Source of the DNA: a virus
DNA length: 58,309 nucleotides
IMG/VR virus record: IMGVR_UViG_3300032326_000971
Location: 1-58,309 of that record
Strand: one strand, 5' to 3'
Of the stretch, positions 7,089 through 15,323 are shown piece after piece. The position numbers and the translations under genes are program-made. Every line of letters begins with the position of its first letter. Position 1 is the first letter of the stretch. The notes below the pieces were generated by a model that saw only the letters and a program-made list of their open reading frames with translations, was not told the origin of the DNA and made no database searches.

Positions 7089-7347
7089 TAGCTATTTCAA
7101 TAAATTTTTTAATACAAGCAAGTTCTGCTTCTTCATATGAATTATTGTTTTGTAATAATTGCGTTGTTAATCCATAATGTATAACTGCAATATTTGTTCT
7201 ACCAATTGAATAAGTATATTCATACTTATCTCTAAAAAATCTAAATGCTTGTTGAAATAATGGAGGATAGGACATAATACACTCTTCATTAAAACCTAAT
7301 TCTGCTAGAGCTTGCGCTTGTTCAGAAGGGATAAATTCTTTAATCAT
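7078..7347 (-). CDS. conserved small phage protein (89 aa)
   Basis: The start is set at MIKEFIPSEQAQALAELGF; the frame stays open upstream but that extension is low-complexity promoter DNA. The form EFIPSEQAQALAELGF ... YSIGRT ... NNSYEEAELACIKKFIEIA is one I recall as common in phages and prophages of Bacteroidota, with no known function. First gene of the ninG operon, placed 15 bases after a TATCTTTG promoter. Confidence 0.75.
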   Translation of the reverse strand: MIKEFIPSEQAQALAELGFNEECIMSYPPLFQQAFRFFRDKYEYTYSIGRTNIAVIHYGLTTQLLQNNNSYEEAELACIKKFIEIANAE

Positions 7348-7361
7348 AATAATAATTTTAA

Positions 7362-7386
7362 CAAAGATAATTAATTTAATTAAATA
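7362..7386 (-). promoter_or_regulatory. promoter of ninG operon with AT-only box
   Basis: On the minus strand, TTAATTAAATTAAT leads into TATCTTTG (7369-7362), an exact TAnnTTTG -7 element, 15 bases from the ATG at 7347. The layout is the same as at 46938-46945. Confidence 0.7.
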
Positions 7387-7463
7387 ACAAAATAAATTTA
7401 TGGAAAAATAAATTTTGTAATTAAAAATATTATTCTTTACTTTGTGCTTCAATCAAATTATTT

Positions 7464-7661
7464 ATGGAAAAACAAAATGTAAAAGATTTAATTCTACTGC
7501 ATCTTGAAGCAGAAGAAAGGCCACTGGCATGGCTTTCAAGAAAAACAGAAATACCATATCCAACACTTTATTCAATCTTTATCCAGAGGATTATGAACCT
7601 TTCTGATAAAAATTTAGAAAAGATAAATGAGGTAATGGGAACTGATTTTACTAACGATTAA
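7464..7661 (+). CDS. Cro/XRE-like helix-turn-helix regulator (65 aa)
   Basis: A 65-residue protein whose middle (LAWLSRKTEIPYPTLYSIFI, then QRIMNLSDKNLEKINEVMG) has the spacing of an XRE-type helix-turn-helix and short helical cap. It lies opposite the ninG operon across a 116-base divergent region holding the AT-only box, so it is the obvious candidate to bind there and switch the two operons. No integrase or second repressor is seen, so it need not mean lysogeny. Confidence 0.7.
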   Translation: MEKQNVKDLILLHLEAEERPLAWLSRKTEIPYPTLYSIFIQRIMNLSDKNLEKINEVMGTDFTND

Positions 7662-7671
7662 GAATTTTAAA

Positions 7672-8367
7672 ATGCCAAAAGATACATTCTATTTCTCACA
7701 CGACTATAATGCTCGTAATGATGAGAAGATAAAAAGGCTAATAAGAAAACATGGCATGATTGGCTATGGTATATTTTGGTCTATTGTTGAAGATTTATAT
7801 AATAATGCGAACGCATTGCGAACGGATTACGAAGGCATTGCGTATGATTTAAGGTCGGATTGCGATATTGTTGCATCCGTAGTAAATGACTTTGATTTAT
7901 TCATTTTTAATGGTGATTTTTTTGGTAGTAATTCTGTTCAAGAAAGATTAGATCAAAGAAACAACAAAAGTGAAAGTGCAAGAAAATCAGCTAGTTATAG
8001 ATGGGAAAATGCGAACGCATTGCAAACGCAATCCGAAGGCAATGCTAAAAAGGAAAGGAAAGGAAAGGAAATAAAAGGAAAGGAAATAAAAATAAAATAT
8101 AAGGATAATATTCATTTGACTGAAAAAGAAAACGAAAAACTTATTTCTGAATACGGAAATGATGTAGTAAAAAAGTGCTATGATTTTTTATCTTCTTATA
8201 AAATTGAAAAGTCCTATTCTACAAAATCAGATTACCTAACTATTCGTAGATGGGTGCTAGATGCTGTTAATAAGCCAAATAAGACAGTTTCTCCGCAAAA
8301 TAGTGTTAACCCTTACCAACAACAATTAGAAGCCGCTAGAATGGCTTATAAAACAATTTCTGAATAA
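7672..8367 (+). CDS. DUF4373 (Lin1244/Lin1753 N-terminal) replication protein
   Basis: A 231-residue protein starting with the DUF4373 pattern YFSHDYNARNDEKIKRLIRK, then HGMIGYGIFWSIVEDLYNN (about residues 7-45), a winged-helix domain found in phage and plasmid replication proteins. The middle is a low-complexity Lys linker encoded by repeated AAAGGA units (8048-8090), and a C-terminal helical domain (LISEYGNDVVKKCYDFLSSY) resembles DnaD-like C-terminal modules. It directly precedes the primase-helicase (stop/start overlap), so it is likely an initiator or helicase loader. Confidence 0.8.
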   Translation: MPKDTFYFSHDYNARNDEKIKRLIRKHGMIGYGIFWSIVEDLYNNANALRTDYEGIAYDLRSDCDIVASVVNDFDLFIFNGDFFGSNSVQERLDQRNNKSESARKSASYRWENANALQTQSEGNAKKERKGKEIKGKEIKIKYKDNIHLTEKENEKLISEYGNDVVKKCYDFLSSYKIEKSYSTKSDYLTIRRWVLDAVNKPNKTVSPQNSVNPYQQQLEAARMAYKTISE

Positions 8368-10229
8368 TGATTACAATTTTTAAAAACATTTTTAGCAAGG
8401 AACCTCATTTTATAACCGTTGAAAAGGCACTAGAAAGAATAAAGCTTGGTGCAAGTAAGCAGTTGGTAATGGATATTAGATTGGCCCTGGATAAGGAAAA
8501 AGCCAATAAATTGAAGTTAAATCTGCCATCAATATGCTTTAGTGGTAAATTTGGTGCTGATAGGAAAGATGAGCAGCTTATTGAGCATAGTGGTTTTATT
8601 GTGCTTGATTTTGATGATATTTCTGATTTAAGGGATAAGCAAACCGAAATTATATCTAACACATTTGTTTACGCTTGTTGGGTTAGCCCTTCTGGTAACG
8701 GTTTAAAAGCATTGGTTAAAATAGCCGATGGTAAAAAACACAGAGAACACTTTCAGTCGCTTCAGGATGTTTTCCCTGAAATTGATAGAAGTGGTATTAA
8801 CGTAAGCCGAGTTTGTTATGAGAGCTTTGATCCAGATATTTACATTAACGAAAATGCAGAAGTATTTTCAAAGGCAAAAAAGATAGAAAAGGTAGTTGTA
8901 ACTGAAAATGAAAACGTAGATGATTCTGAGAATTTTCGTAGAATTTTGAAGTGGCTTACCAATAAAAACGATGCTTTTGTCACAGGTGAAAGAAACACTT
9001 ATATTTTCAAATTAGCTTCAGCTTGTTGCAGATTTGGTATTGGAGAAGATTCTGCACTAAGTTTAATTTCAACAGAGTACACGGTTAGTAATGACTTTAC
9101 AATGTCTGAAATGAAGAGTGCTGTTAAGAGTGGTTATAGGGCAAATAAAAACAATTTTGCAACTGCGTCAATACAAAAAGAAAAACTTGTAAGTAAAACC
9201 ACAAATTACGAAATTGATGTTAAAAAAGAGTTTACAGAAGAGTCTGGAGAAAATTATAGGGTTGAGGATGTTGTTTACGGTATAGATGTAAAAGATAGAG
9301 CATTATATATCAATGAAAATGGTTTTGACAGGGTAATGGGAATTGGAATACCTCAAATAGATTATTTATTTAAACCAAAAAGAGGTGAAATAACATTACT
9401 TACTGGTATTGGTAACTACGGTAAAACAGCGTGGCAAAAAGCTCAATTGCTAATGAGAATGGTTATGTTTGGAGAGAAGGTTGCAACATTTTCACCAGAG
9501 GATGTTCCGGCAGAAGAATACTTTCATGATTATGTTGAAATGCTTTTAGGTTGCGAATGTACTCCATACAATCCAAATAGACCTTCAAGTGAAATATACG
9601 AGGCTGCATATGATTTTGTTTCAAAGCATATTTTTTACATTAGTGCCGAAATGCTATCACCAACACCACAGTATATCAAGGAAAAATTCTTAGAGTTAAT
9701 AGTACAAGAAAAAGTAGATTACTGTTGTATTGATCCATTTAACCAGATGACAAATGATTACAAGGGATATAACGGTAGAACTGATAAATATCTTGAAACA
9801 CTATTAGCAGACTTTTCAAGATTTGCAAGAAAAAACGATATATACTTTTGGATAATTGCGCATCCTAAATTGATGGAAAGAGATAGAACTGGTAACTATA
9901 AATGCCCTGATGTATTTGATATTAATGATGGTGCTATGTGGTCAAATAAAATGGATAATATTTTAGTATATCATAGGCCGTTTGCGCAGACAGATCCAAA
10001 TAATCCTTTAGCAGAATTTCACTCCAAGAAGATTAAAAAGAAAAGCGTTGGTAGAAAAGGTTTTATGATGCTTGATTATGTATGGGAAAGAAGAAGGTTT
10101 TTCATAGAAGGTAAAGATATATTGCAAGAAATGTTAAATTCCAAGAAAATGGATTTTTGGAAAAGAAAAGAAGCAAGTCAATCTTGGCTTCCATATAAAG
10201 ATGAAAACGGAGAAGAAGTAATATTTTAA
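8367..10229 (+). CDS. primase-helicase fusion (BT4734-like N-terminus, DnaB-like helicase)
   Basis: A 620-residue two-domain replication enzyme. Residues about 12-165 match the BT4734-type N-terminal domain, related to archaeo-eukaryotic primases: FIVLDFDDIS (Asp81, Asp83) and WVSPSGNGLKALVKI (109-114). After a linker, residues about 320-600 form a RecA-type helicase: Walker A GIGNYGKTAW (Lys353), with Asn and Tyr where DnaB usually has Gly or Met; Walker B CCIDPFNQ (Asp456); and FWIIAHPK (His499). It would prime and unwind DNA at the fork. No DNA polymerase is encoded here, so the host enzyme is presumably recruited. Confidence 0.88.
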   Translation: MITIFKNIFSKEPHFITVEKALERIKLGASKQLVMDIRLALDKEKANKLKLNLPSICFSGKFGADRKDEQLIEHSGFIVLDFDDISDLRDKQTEIISNTFVYACWVSPSGNGLKALVKIADGKKHREHFQSLQDVFPEIDRSGINVSRVCYESFDPDIYINENAEVFSKAKKIEKVVVTENENVDDSENFRRILKWLTNKNDAFVTGERNTYIFKLASACCRFGIGEDSALSLISTEYTVSNDFTMSEMKSAVKSGYRANKNNFATASIQKEKLVSKTTNYEIDVKKEFTEESGENYRVEDVVYGIDVKDRALYINENGFDRVMGIGIPQIDYLFKPKRGEITLLTGIGNYGKTAWQKAQLLMRMVMFGEKVATFSPEDVPAEEYFHDYVEMLLGCECTPYNPNRPSSEIYEAAYDFVSKHIFYISAEMLSPTPQYIKEKFLELIVQEKVDYCCIDPFNQMTNDYKGYNGRTDKYLETLLADFSRFARKNDIYFWIIAHPKLMERDRTGNYKCPDVFDINDGAMWSNKMDNILVYHRPFAQTDPNNPLAEFHSKKIKKKSVGRKGFMMLDYVWERRRFFIEGKDILQEMLNSKKMDFWKRKEASQSWLPYKDENGEEVIF

Positions 10230-10250
10230 TAACAATAAAAACAAAAAACA

Positions 10251-10589
10251 ATGATTAGAATTTCAGTAATCGGAAGATTAGGACAAGATGCAGTGGTTAA
10301 TGAAGTGAACGGTAAGACGGTGATTAATTTCTCAATGGCCTACAGTGAAAAGTTTAAAAACCAACAAGGACAAGATGTAGATAAAACTACATGGGTTTCT
10401 TGTGCTTATTGGACAGACAAATTAAATGTTGTAAATTATCTTAAGAAAGGTACGTTGATTTACATGGAAGGTAAGCCAGAAGCTAAAAATTATTTAAACG
10501 ACAAGACAAAAGAAACTGTAGCTCAATTACATTCAAGAGTTACAAGTATTCAATTATTATCTAGTAAACAAGACGAAACTCCATTCTAA
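10251..10589 (+). CDS. ssb: single-stranded DNA-binding protein
   Basis: A 112-residue OB-fold SSB: MIRISVIGRLGQDAVVNEVN and TTWVSCAYWTDKLNVVNYLK are typical of bacterial SSB, as is LIYMEGKPEAKNY. The acidic end DETPF resembles the conserved C-terminal tail that recruits replication and repair partners. It is shorter than host SSB because the linker is nearly absent. Follows the primase-helicase. Confidence 0.92.
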   Translation: MIRISVIGRLGQDAVVNEVNGKTVINFSMAYSEKFKNQQGQDVDKTTWVSCAYWTDKLNVVNYLKKGTLIYMEGKPEAKNYLNDKTKETVAQLHSRVTSIQLLSSKQDETPF

Positions 10590-10813
10590 TGTATATACAC
10601 GAATTAACAAATATTATTGACGTAGAAACCCCTTTAGGATATGGAAAAGCAATTGCCTGGATTGACTACGGAAGCCAAACCAACACCGTTTGGAAAGTCG
10701 TATTATACGACAGTGGTATGGTGCGGAACTTTTATGATGATGACATCCTCGTACACCCCAATTTTATGGACGGTGGACAATTGAATTTAGATTATTTTAA
10801 AAACAAAAAATAA
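10589..10813 (+). CDS. conserved small phage protein (74 aa)
   Basis: The core VETPLGYGKAIAWIDYGSQT, followed by YDSGMVRNFYDDDILVHPN, matches a small protein I recall beside replication genes in Bacteroidota phages. Predicted mostly beta, perhaps an SH3-like barrel. Its start overlaps the ssb stop (TAATG). No function is known. Confidence 0.75.
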   Translation: MYIHELTNIIDVETPLGYGKAIAWIDYGSQTNTVWKVVLYDSGMVRNFYDDDILVHPNFMDGGQLNLDYFKNKK

Positions 10814-10817
10814 TACT

Positions 10818-11090
10818 ATGCAACAGGAATTAAGATTTGATGGGTCCGATTATAACCACGAACAAGATGGTAAAAGATTGGCTAAAAACCATTTTAAATT
10901 AAAAGATTTGATGAAGGATAGGGTATATAGAACATTGGGTGAAATATCTCATATTACCAATATACCCGAAGCTTCAGTATCAGCCGGATTGAGAGATTTT
11001 AGGAAAGAAAGGTTCGGAAGTCATATTTTGAATAAAAAATATTTAGAAAATGGCTTATATTCGTACCAATTAATCCTAAATAACGAATAA
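10818..11090 (+). CDS. winged-helix DNA-binding protein (90 aa)
   Basis: MKDRVYRTLGEISHITNIPE then ASVSAGLRDFRKERFGSH form a winged helix-turn-helix, and LENGLYSYQLILN fits the closing wing strands. Similar short proteins (FRTLxEIxxxTGxPxASVSAxLR) accompany replication genes in many phages. A regulatory role in DNA replication or transcription is likely. Confidence 0.8.
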   Translation: MQQELRFDGSDYNHEQDGKRLAKNHFKLKDLMKDRVYRTLGEISHITNIPEASVSAGLRDFRKERFGSHILNKKYLENGLYSYQLILNNE

Positions 11091-11091
11091 A

Positions 11092-11214
11092 ATGGCTAAA
11101 GTAAAATCAGATTCTAGGAAGGTTACATTTGGTAAAAGAAAAACTGGTAGTGCAAAAAAAACTTATAACAAGCACTCTCCAAAACCTAAAGAATATAGAG
11201 GTCAGGGGAGATAA
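11092..11214 (+). CDS. small basic protein (40 aa)
   Basis: A 40-residue protein rich in Lys/Arg/Gly, with FGKRKTGSAKKTYNKHSP and the terminal EYRGQGR. I recall this terminal KxYRGQGR type of small protein in many phages. It follows the winged-helix gene by one base. It is probably nucleic-acid-binding; no function is established. Confidence 0.7.
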   Translation: MAKVKSDSRKVTFGKRKTGSAKKTYNKHSPKPKEYRGQGR

Positions 11215-11223
11215 AATTAAATT

Positions 11224-11367
11224 ATGAATAACAAAGCTGCAAAGAAACTAAGAAGGTTGTCTGTTGTAATGGCCGCAGGAGCGGGTAAAACAATTGATGA
11301 TGCTGAAAGAATTTATAAAAACCTTAAAACGGTTTATAAAGAAAATAAAAAAGCCCCTAAAAACTAG
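11224..11367 (+). CDS. small basic helical protein (47 aa)
   Basis: A 47-residue protein, KKLRRLSVVMAAGAGKTIDD then AERIYKNLKTVYKENKK. The tight spacing and the natural-looking helix support it. Its last codons and TAG stop lie inside the stem of the terminator at 11352-11371, so translation and termination are physically tied. Confidence 0.65.
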   Translation: MNNKAAKKLRRLSVVMAAGAGKTIDDAERIYKNLKTVYKENKKAPKN

Positions 11368-11371
11368 GGGC
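11345..11371 (-). terminator. intrinsic terminator, probably bidirectional
   Basis: Perfect 7-bp stem GCCCCTA/TAGGGGC (11352-11358 with 11365-11371). The minus-strand side continues TTTTTTATTTTC, an excellent U tract for the two minus-strand genes; the plus-strand side has a weak tail. Confidence 0.8.
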
Positions 11372-11392
11372 TCATTTACATCTTTAAAAAGA

Positions 11393-11656
11393 TTAAGCAT
11401 TTGCTGCTGAATTAATCTGTGCTACTGTAGAAGTAGTATAAAATAATACCGGCACTTGATTTAAACCGGTTGGAACTACCTCAACAATTGAGTTCATAGT
11501 TACACCGTTTGCTAATGTTCCAGAAGGACATGGATAAGCTGCGAATCCCTCTACTGGGAATCCGTATTCAATACCAGATGTTGCTGGAGTTCCGTTTGCA
11601 TTTAATAAATCATATTGATTTCTGCGATATGCTGTAATTGATACTATACTTGCCAT
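11393..11656 (-). CDS. small predicted virion protein, paralogue of 11694-12041 (87 aa)
   Basis: Shares with the next gene the block YRRNQYDL-N-NGTPATSG and the block MNS-V--PTGLNQ, so the two are clearly duplicates. This copy lacks the poly-Thr tail. It has no signal peptide and looks all-beta. Small all-beta proteins with such sequences in this phage type are likely head decoration or fibre proteins, but this is inferred. Confidence 0.7.
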   Translation of the reverse strand: MASIVSITAYRRNQYDLLNANGTPATSGIEYGFPVEGFAAYPCPSGTLANGVTMNSIVEVVPTGLNQVPVLFYTTSTVAQINSAANA

Positions 11657-11693
11657 TTTTTAATATTTTTAATTGTTTTTAAATTTTTTTAAA

Positions 11694-12041
11694 TTAAGCT
11701 ACTGTTGTAGTTGTTGTGGTTGGAGCTACTGTAGTAGTTGTTGTGGTTGGAGCTGCTGTAGTAGTTGTTGTTGTTGCGATACCACCACCATTGATAGCTG
11801 CAATTAATCCAGCAACAGTTGCATTGCTGTATAACTTTTCAGCTGGTTGATTAAGACCACTAGGGTACAAAAGAATCAATGAGTTCATTTGTACGCCATT
11901 TGCTACTACTGTAGTAGGTTGAACTTGTAATCCAACAGTTGGTAATGAAAATAACACACCGCTAGTTGCAGGGGTTCCGTTTGGGTTTGATAAATCGTAT
12001 TGATTTCTACGATAAACATAAACCGATAAATGATTTGCCAT
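11694..12041 (-). CDS. small predicted virion protein with poly-Thr tail (115 aa)
   Basis: The start is placed at MANHLSVYVYRRNQYDLSN; the open frame reaches 12086 but the extension is not protein-like and the paralogue begins at the matching position. Residues 1-88 parallel the 87-residue paralogue. The C-terminal 27 residues are three Thr6 runs separated by AAP or VAP. Thr blocks of the same kind occur in 18172-18765, 24919-29217 and 44005-44346. Promoter TATATTTG at 12084-12091 and the terminator at 11345 make these two genes one unit. Confidence 0.75.
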   Translation of the reverse strand: MANHLSVYVYRRNQYDLSNPNGTPATSGVLFSLPTVGLQVQPTTVVANGVQMNSLILLYPSGLNQPAEKLYSNATVAGLIAAINGGGIATTTTTTAAPTTTTTTVAPTTTTTTVA

Positions 12042-12083
12042 TTTTGATTGTTTTTTTTTGTTATAAATTTTTTTTGGGCAATA

Positions 12084-12091
12084 CAAATATA
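12084..12091 (-). promoter_or_regulatory. Bacteroidota -7 element TATATTTG, minus strand
   Basis: Exact TAnnTTTG match, 43 bases before the ATG at 12041. The long leader contains A runs. It drives the two minus-strand paralogues. Confidence 0.7.
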
Positions 12092-12135
12092 AGATATTTT
12101 ATGCAATTTAAAATTGATTAAGTTAATAAAATCCT

Positions 12136-12143
12136 TACCTTTG
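12136..12143 (+). promoter_or_regulatory. Bacteroidota -7 element TACCTTTG
   Basis: Exact TAnnTTTG match 19 bases before the ATG at 12162. The leader contains AATTAAATTAATTAAATT, an AT-only box downstream of the -7 element instead of upstream. It starts the packaging/head transcript. Confidence 0.7.
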
Positions 12144-12161
12144 AATTAAATTAATTAAATT

Positions 12162-12827
12162 ATGAAACTGAAGGCTCCTGCAAACCGAGTTGTTATTAAA
12201 GTTGATTTAGAAAGTAAGAATAGCCACACATTTAAGGATGGTACTAAAATTAAGCTAGAAAGGCAGTATGATAATTTTAATATGCGTTATGTTAAGCCAG
12301 TTAATGCGGAAGTAGTAAATGGCAATGGAATACCAGAAGGTGCCGAAATATTGATACACCACAATTCCACCCATGATACATATAAAATATTCAACTACCA
12401 AAGACCTACGGCAGAGGCATCTTCCGATATGCAATATTTCTCTATTCCTATTGAAGAGTGTTTTATGTGGAGAACAGAGAAAGGTTCCACGTGGAACGCT
12501 TTAAATAATTTTATTACCGGATTGAGGGTATTTGAACCATATACTGGTTTTTTACAAGGAATAGAGCCTACTTTAGTAAAAAATAAGATTTACGTAACAA
12601 GTGGTGATTTGGCTGGCAATGTGGTTGGTACTGTAATATCAAGTGATTATGAGATTATATATCAAAATGATGACGGAACAGAAGGTAAGATAATAAGATT
12701 AAGATATTATCCTGATGGCAATGATAGAAATGAGGTAATATCGGTTGAGCATGAATTAACTGAAAAAGTTAAAAATGGAGATTTGTTAGTTGGATATAGT
12801 GTTTCTGATGCTAAAAAATTAAACTAA
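12162..12827 (+). CDS. protein with possible GroES-like N-terminus (221 aa)
   Basis: The first 85 residues (KAPANRVVIKVDLESKN, VNAEVVNGNGIPEGAEILIH, HNSTHDTYKIF) have the strand pattern of a chaperonin-10 barrel: an opening beta strand, a mobile-loop-like insertion, then V-x-x-G-x-x-I/V-P and a strand. This is suggestive only, and the remaining 130 residues are also beta-rich with no known family. First gene of the terminase operon. Alternatives are a capsid assembly factor or an unrelated beta-barrel protein. Confidence 0.6.
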   Translation: MKLKAPANRVVIKVDLESKNSHTFKDGTKIKLERQYDNFNMRYVKPVNAEVVNGNGIPEGAEILIHHNSTHDTYKIFNYQRPTAEASSDMQYFSIPIEECFMWRTEKGSTWNALNNFITGLRVFEPYTGFLQGIEPTLVKNKIYVTSGDLAGNVVGTVISSDYEIIYQNDDGTEGKIIRLRYYPDGNDRNEVISVEHELTEKVKNGDLLVGYSVSDAKKLN

Positions 12828-13216
12828 TGTCAGTAGAATTAGAAAATAAAATTAAAGATTTACAAAGGCAAATATCTTATCTTCAAAGTAAAAACGCTTA
12901 CTATGAAGAAGATGGTATTGGAAAGCTGTATCATGCTCTTAATAGGAAAGCAAATGAAATGGCTGAATTGCTTAATAAAACAAGTCTTACTGCGATTGAT
13001 ATTGACGATCCTAAGATTAAAACTTTTGAGAGGTTGCAGAAAATATGGGTAGATGCGGGTACGATTTCATCATCAATAAAGGCGTTAGAAGTGCTTGCTG
13101 GTATAAACCAAGAAGGTAAAGAAGATAAAAAAGAACAAGTTCAAATTACTAGAAAACCATTTTCTCCAGAAAACATGGCTGATGCTGTAGGCGAATTAGC
13201 TGGCAAAAGATATTAA
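12827..13216 (+). CDS. candidate terminase small subunit (129 aa)
   Basis: The first 50 residues form a coiled coil (LENKIKDLQRQISYLQSKN); the middle is helical and the end disordered (TRKPFSPENMADAV). It overlaps the previous stop by one base (TAATG) and ends two bases before terL, which is the usual place for the small terminase subunit. No DNA-binding motif is visible, so the assignment is by position and shape. Confidence 0.55.
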   Translation: MSVELENKIKDLQRQISYLQSKNAYYEEDGIGKLYHALNRKANEMAELLNKTSLTAIDIDDPKIKTFERLQKIWVDAGTISSSIKALEVLAGINQEGKEDKKEQVQITRKPFSPENMADAVGELAGKRY

Positions 13217-13218
13217 TT

Positions 13219-15267
13219 ATGTACGAAAAAATTGAAGGTGGTAGTGTTATAGATATTCAGGGGTTAAAATGTAATTTACCTCCTGAAGGCTATGTATTTA
13301 ATATAATTACAAAGCAAGTAGAATTTAGGGGTGTTTATAAAAGATCTGAAATTCAGTCAGAACAGTATTGGAAAAGGATGCTTTTGCCTGATTGGTATTT
13401 AGATACTATGAAAAGGTGGGATGAATTTGACAAAAAGAAAAAGGATGACGATGTAGAGTTTTATGACGAAAAGCTTGAGGAATTTAAAAAGCAAGAGTGG
13501 GATAGAAGATTAAATGGTTTTTGGTACATGAATAATGGAGTGCCTACTTTTTTAACGGGGTTGCATTATTTGTATTTACAATGGTGGCCAATAGATATTG
13601 GTTATCCTAAATTTCGTATTCCAGATTTAGAGAAATTTTATTTCATGGACTATTGCATCCAAGATCCATTATGTATGGGGATGCTAGAAGTTACTAAAAG
13701 ACGTTTTGGTAAATCATTTGTAGCAGGATTGTTTGTTACCGAATATATAACTAGGACAAAAATGACCAACGGTGGTATTCAGTCTAAAACAGGTTCGGAT
13801 GCCAAGAAATTCTTTGCTAAAACTGTTGTAAATCCATTTAGAAGGCTCCCTAAGTTTTTTAGACCGGAATACGATATGTCTTTGGGGGTAAATCCTAAAA
13901 CAGAGATGAGGTTCCAAAAAACCAATGTAAGAGGTAAAAAGGCAGAGGAGAGTGTAGATAAGGATGAATTGGGTTCAATTATTGACCATCAGTCAGCTGA
14001 TACGGTTGCATATGACGGACAGAAATTGCATAGATATGTTGCTGACGAGTGCGGTAAAACAACGGAGGTAAATGTTTACGATAGGCACGAGGTTGTCCGT
14101 TATTGTTTATTGGATGATGAGGGTAAAATCATTGGCAAGGCATTATATACTACAACGGTTGAAAAATTAACAACAGAAAAAGATGGAGTACAAGATGCGT
14201 TTAAATTATTATGGGAGGAAAGTAATCAGGATAAAAGGCAAGATAATGGCACAACTTCAAGTGGCCTTTATAGATTCTTTATGTCTGCTAAACGAACTAG
14301 AAACTTTGATGATTTTGGTTATCCTGATGAAAATAAAACCTTAGACCAAATATTGGCAGATAGGGAAACAGTTAAAAACAACCCAAGAGCATTATCTGCG
14401 CGTGTAAGAAAAGAGCCATTGACTATTGATGAAGCTTTTAGTACAGATTCTGATAAATGTATTTTTAATGTAATGAACATTGGTTCAAGAGAGCAATATT
14501 TAAAAGAAAATCCTGTATTAAAGAGACATGTTATATTTTATAGAGACTTAGACCAAACGGTTAGATGGAGAAACATTACAGATAAAGAAGAAGATTTTCA
14601 TTGGGTAATAACCCAATTCCCAAAACCAGGTGAAGAGAATAAGCACACATTTGATGTTAAGACTAGAAAGCCAGGAAGAGTACATGATGGAGCTATTGCA
14701 ATTGACGGGTATAGTAATAGTCAGGGTGGTAAATATGGTTCAAAAGCATCTGCTTGGATAGGTAGAAGATATGATTTGTTAAATCCGGAACAGACCGGTA
14801 AGGCAATAGGACATTTGTATGGAAGGCCTCCAATTAAAGAAATATTACACGAACAAGTCCTTTTAGCTGCCGAATTTTATGGGTATCAGGCTTGGTACGA
14901 GCATAATAGTGATGATTATTTATCATATTTTAGAGATAGAGGTAGGGTTGGGTATTTAGGTTCCTATCCCTTATCCACAATAGATCCATCAAAAAGGGAG
15001 ACGGCAGATAGGCACAAGGGATTTCCGACTACGCCATTTAGCTTAACTAAGCAAACCGATGTCGGCATTATGTATTTTGAGTCTCACATTGATTCAATTG
15101 ATTTTGAAAACTTGCTTGAAGATGCCAAAAAGTTTGATCCTAATAATAGAACAGACTATGACATTACAGTATCATTTTTGATGTTGATTGTTTGTTTAAT
15201 GGAGCCAATTCAGAAGCAGGTTAAAAGAGAACCGCTAGTTAAAAGTTATGTTCCTGTATTTAATTAA
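13219..15267 (+). CDS. terL: terminase large subunit
   Basis: A 682-residue DNA-packaging motor. ATPase: Walker A-like VTKRRFGKSFVAG (Lys165), adenine-binding region about 110-150 (GLHYLYLQWWPI), Walker B HRYVADECGK (Asp276, Glu277), and a coupling motif near YTTTVEKLTTE. Nuclease: GAIAIDGYSN (Asp496) starts the RNase H-like domain with further acidic residues after residue 600. It would cut concatemeric DNA and pump it through the portal encoded next. Length is within the normal range for large terminases of this lineage. Confidence 0.9.
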   Translation: MYEKIEGGSVIDIQGLKCNLPPEGYVFNIITKQVEFRGVYKRSEIQSEQYWKRMLLPDWYLDTMKRWDEFDKKKKDDDVEFYDEKLEEFKKQEWDRRLNGFWYMNNGVPTFLTGLHYLYLQWWPIDIGYPKFRIPDLEKFYFMDYCIQDPLCMGMLEVTKRRFGKSFVAGLFVTEYITRTKMTNGGIQSKTGSDAKKFFAKTVVNPFRRLPKFFRPEYDMSLGVNPKTEMRFQKTNVRGKKAEESVDKDELGSIIDHQSADTVAYDGQKLHRYVADECGKTTEVNVYDRHEVVRYCLLDDEGKIIGKALYTTTVEKLTTEKDGVQDAFKLLWEESNQDKRQDNGTTSSGLYRFFMSAKRTRNFDDFGYPDENKTLDQILADRETVKNNPRALSARVRKEPLTIDEAFSTDSDKCIFNVMNIGSREQYLKENPVLKRHVIFYRDLDQTVRWRNITDKEEDFHWVITQFPKPGEENKHTFDVKTRKPGRVHDGAIAIDGYSNSQGGKYGSKASAWIGRRYDLLNPEQTGKAIGHLYGRPPIKEILHEQVLLAAEFYGYQAWYEHNSDDYLSYFRDRGRVGYLGSYPLSTIDPSKRETADRHKGFPTTPFSLTKQTDVGIMYFESHIDSIDFENLLEDAKKFDPNNRTDYDITVSFLMLIVCLMEPIQKQVKREPLVKSYVPVFN

Positions 15268-15297
15268 TTAAAATTTTACTAAATTCTTAATATTTAG

Positions 15298-15305
15298 TAT
15301 ATTTG
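15298..15305 (+). promoter_or_regulatory. Bacteroidota -7 element TATATTTG before portal
   Basis: Exact TAnnTTTG match in the 56-base gap before the portal gene. The predicted start of transcription would leave a leader of only about ten bases. Confidence 0.65.
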
Positions 15306-15323
15306 ACGTAAAATATACTCAAA

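Noticed and set aside
7348-7452. N-terminal extension of the gene at 7078-7347
   Set aside because: The extra 35 codons run through the AT-only box and -7 element; the protein family starts at MIKEF.
7464-7661. Lysogeny module
   Set aside because: Only one small HTH protein is present; no integrase, excisionase or attachment-site repeat was seen.
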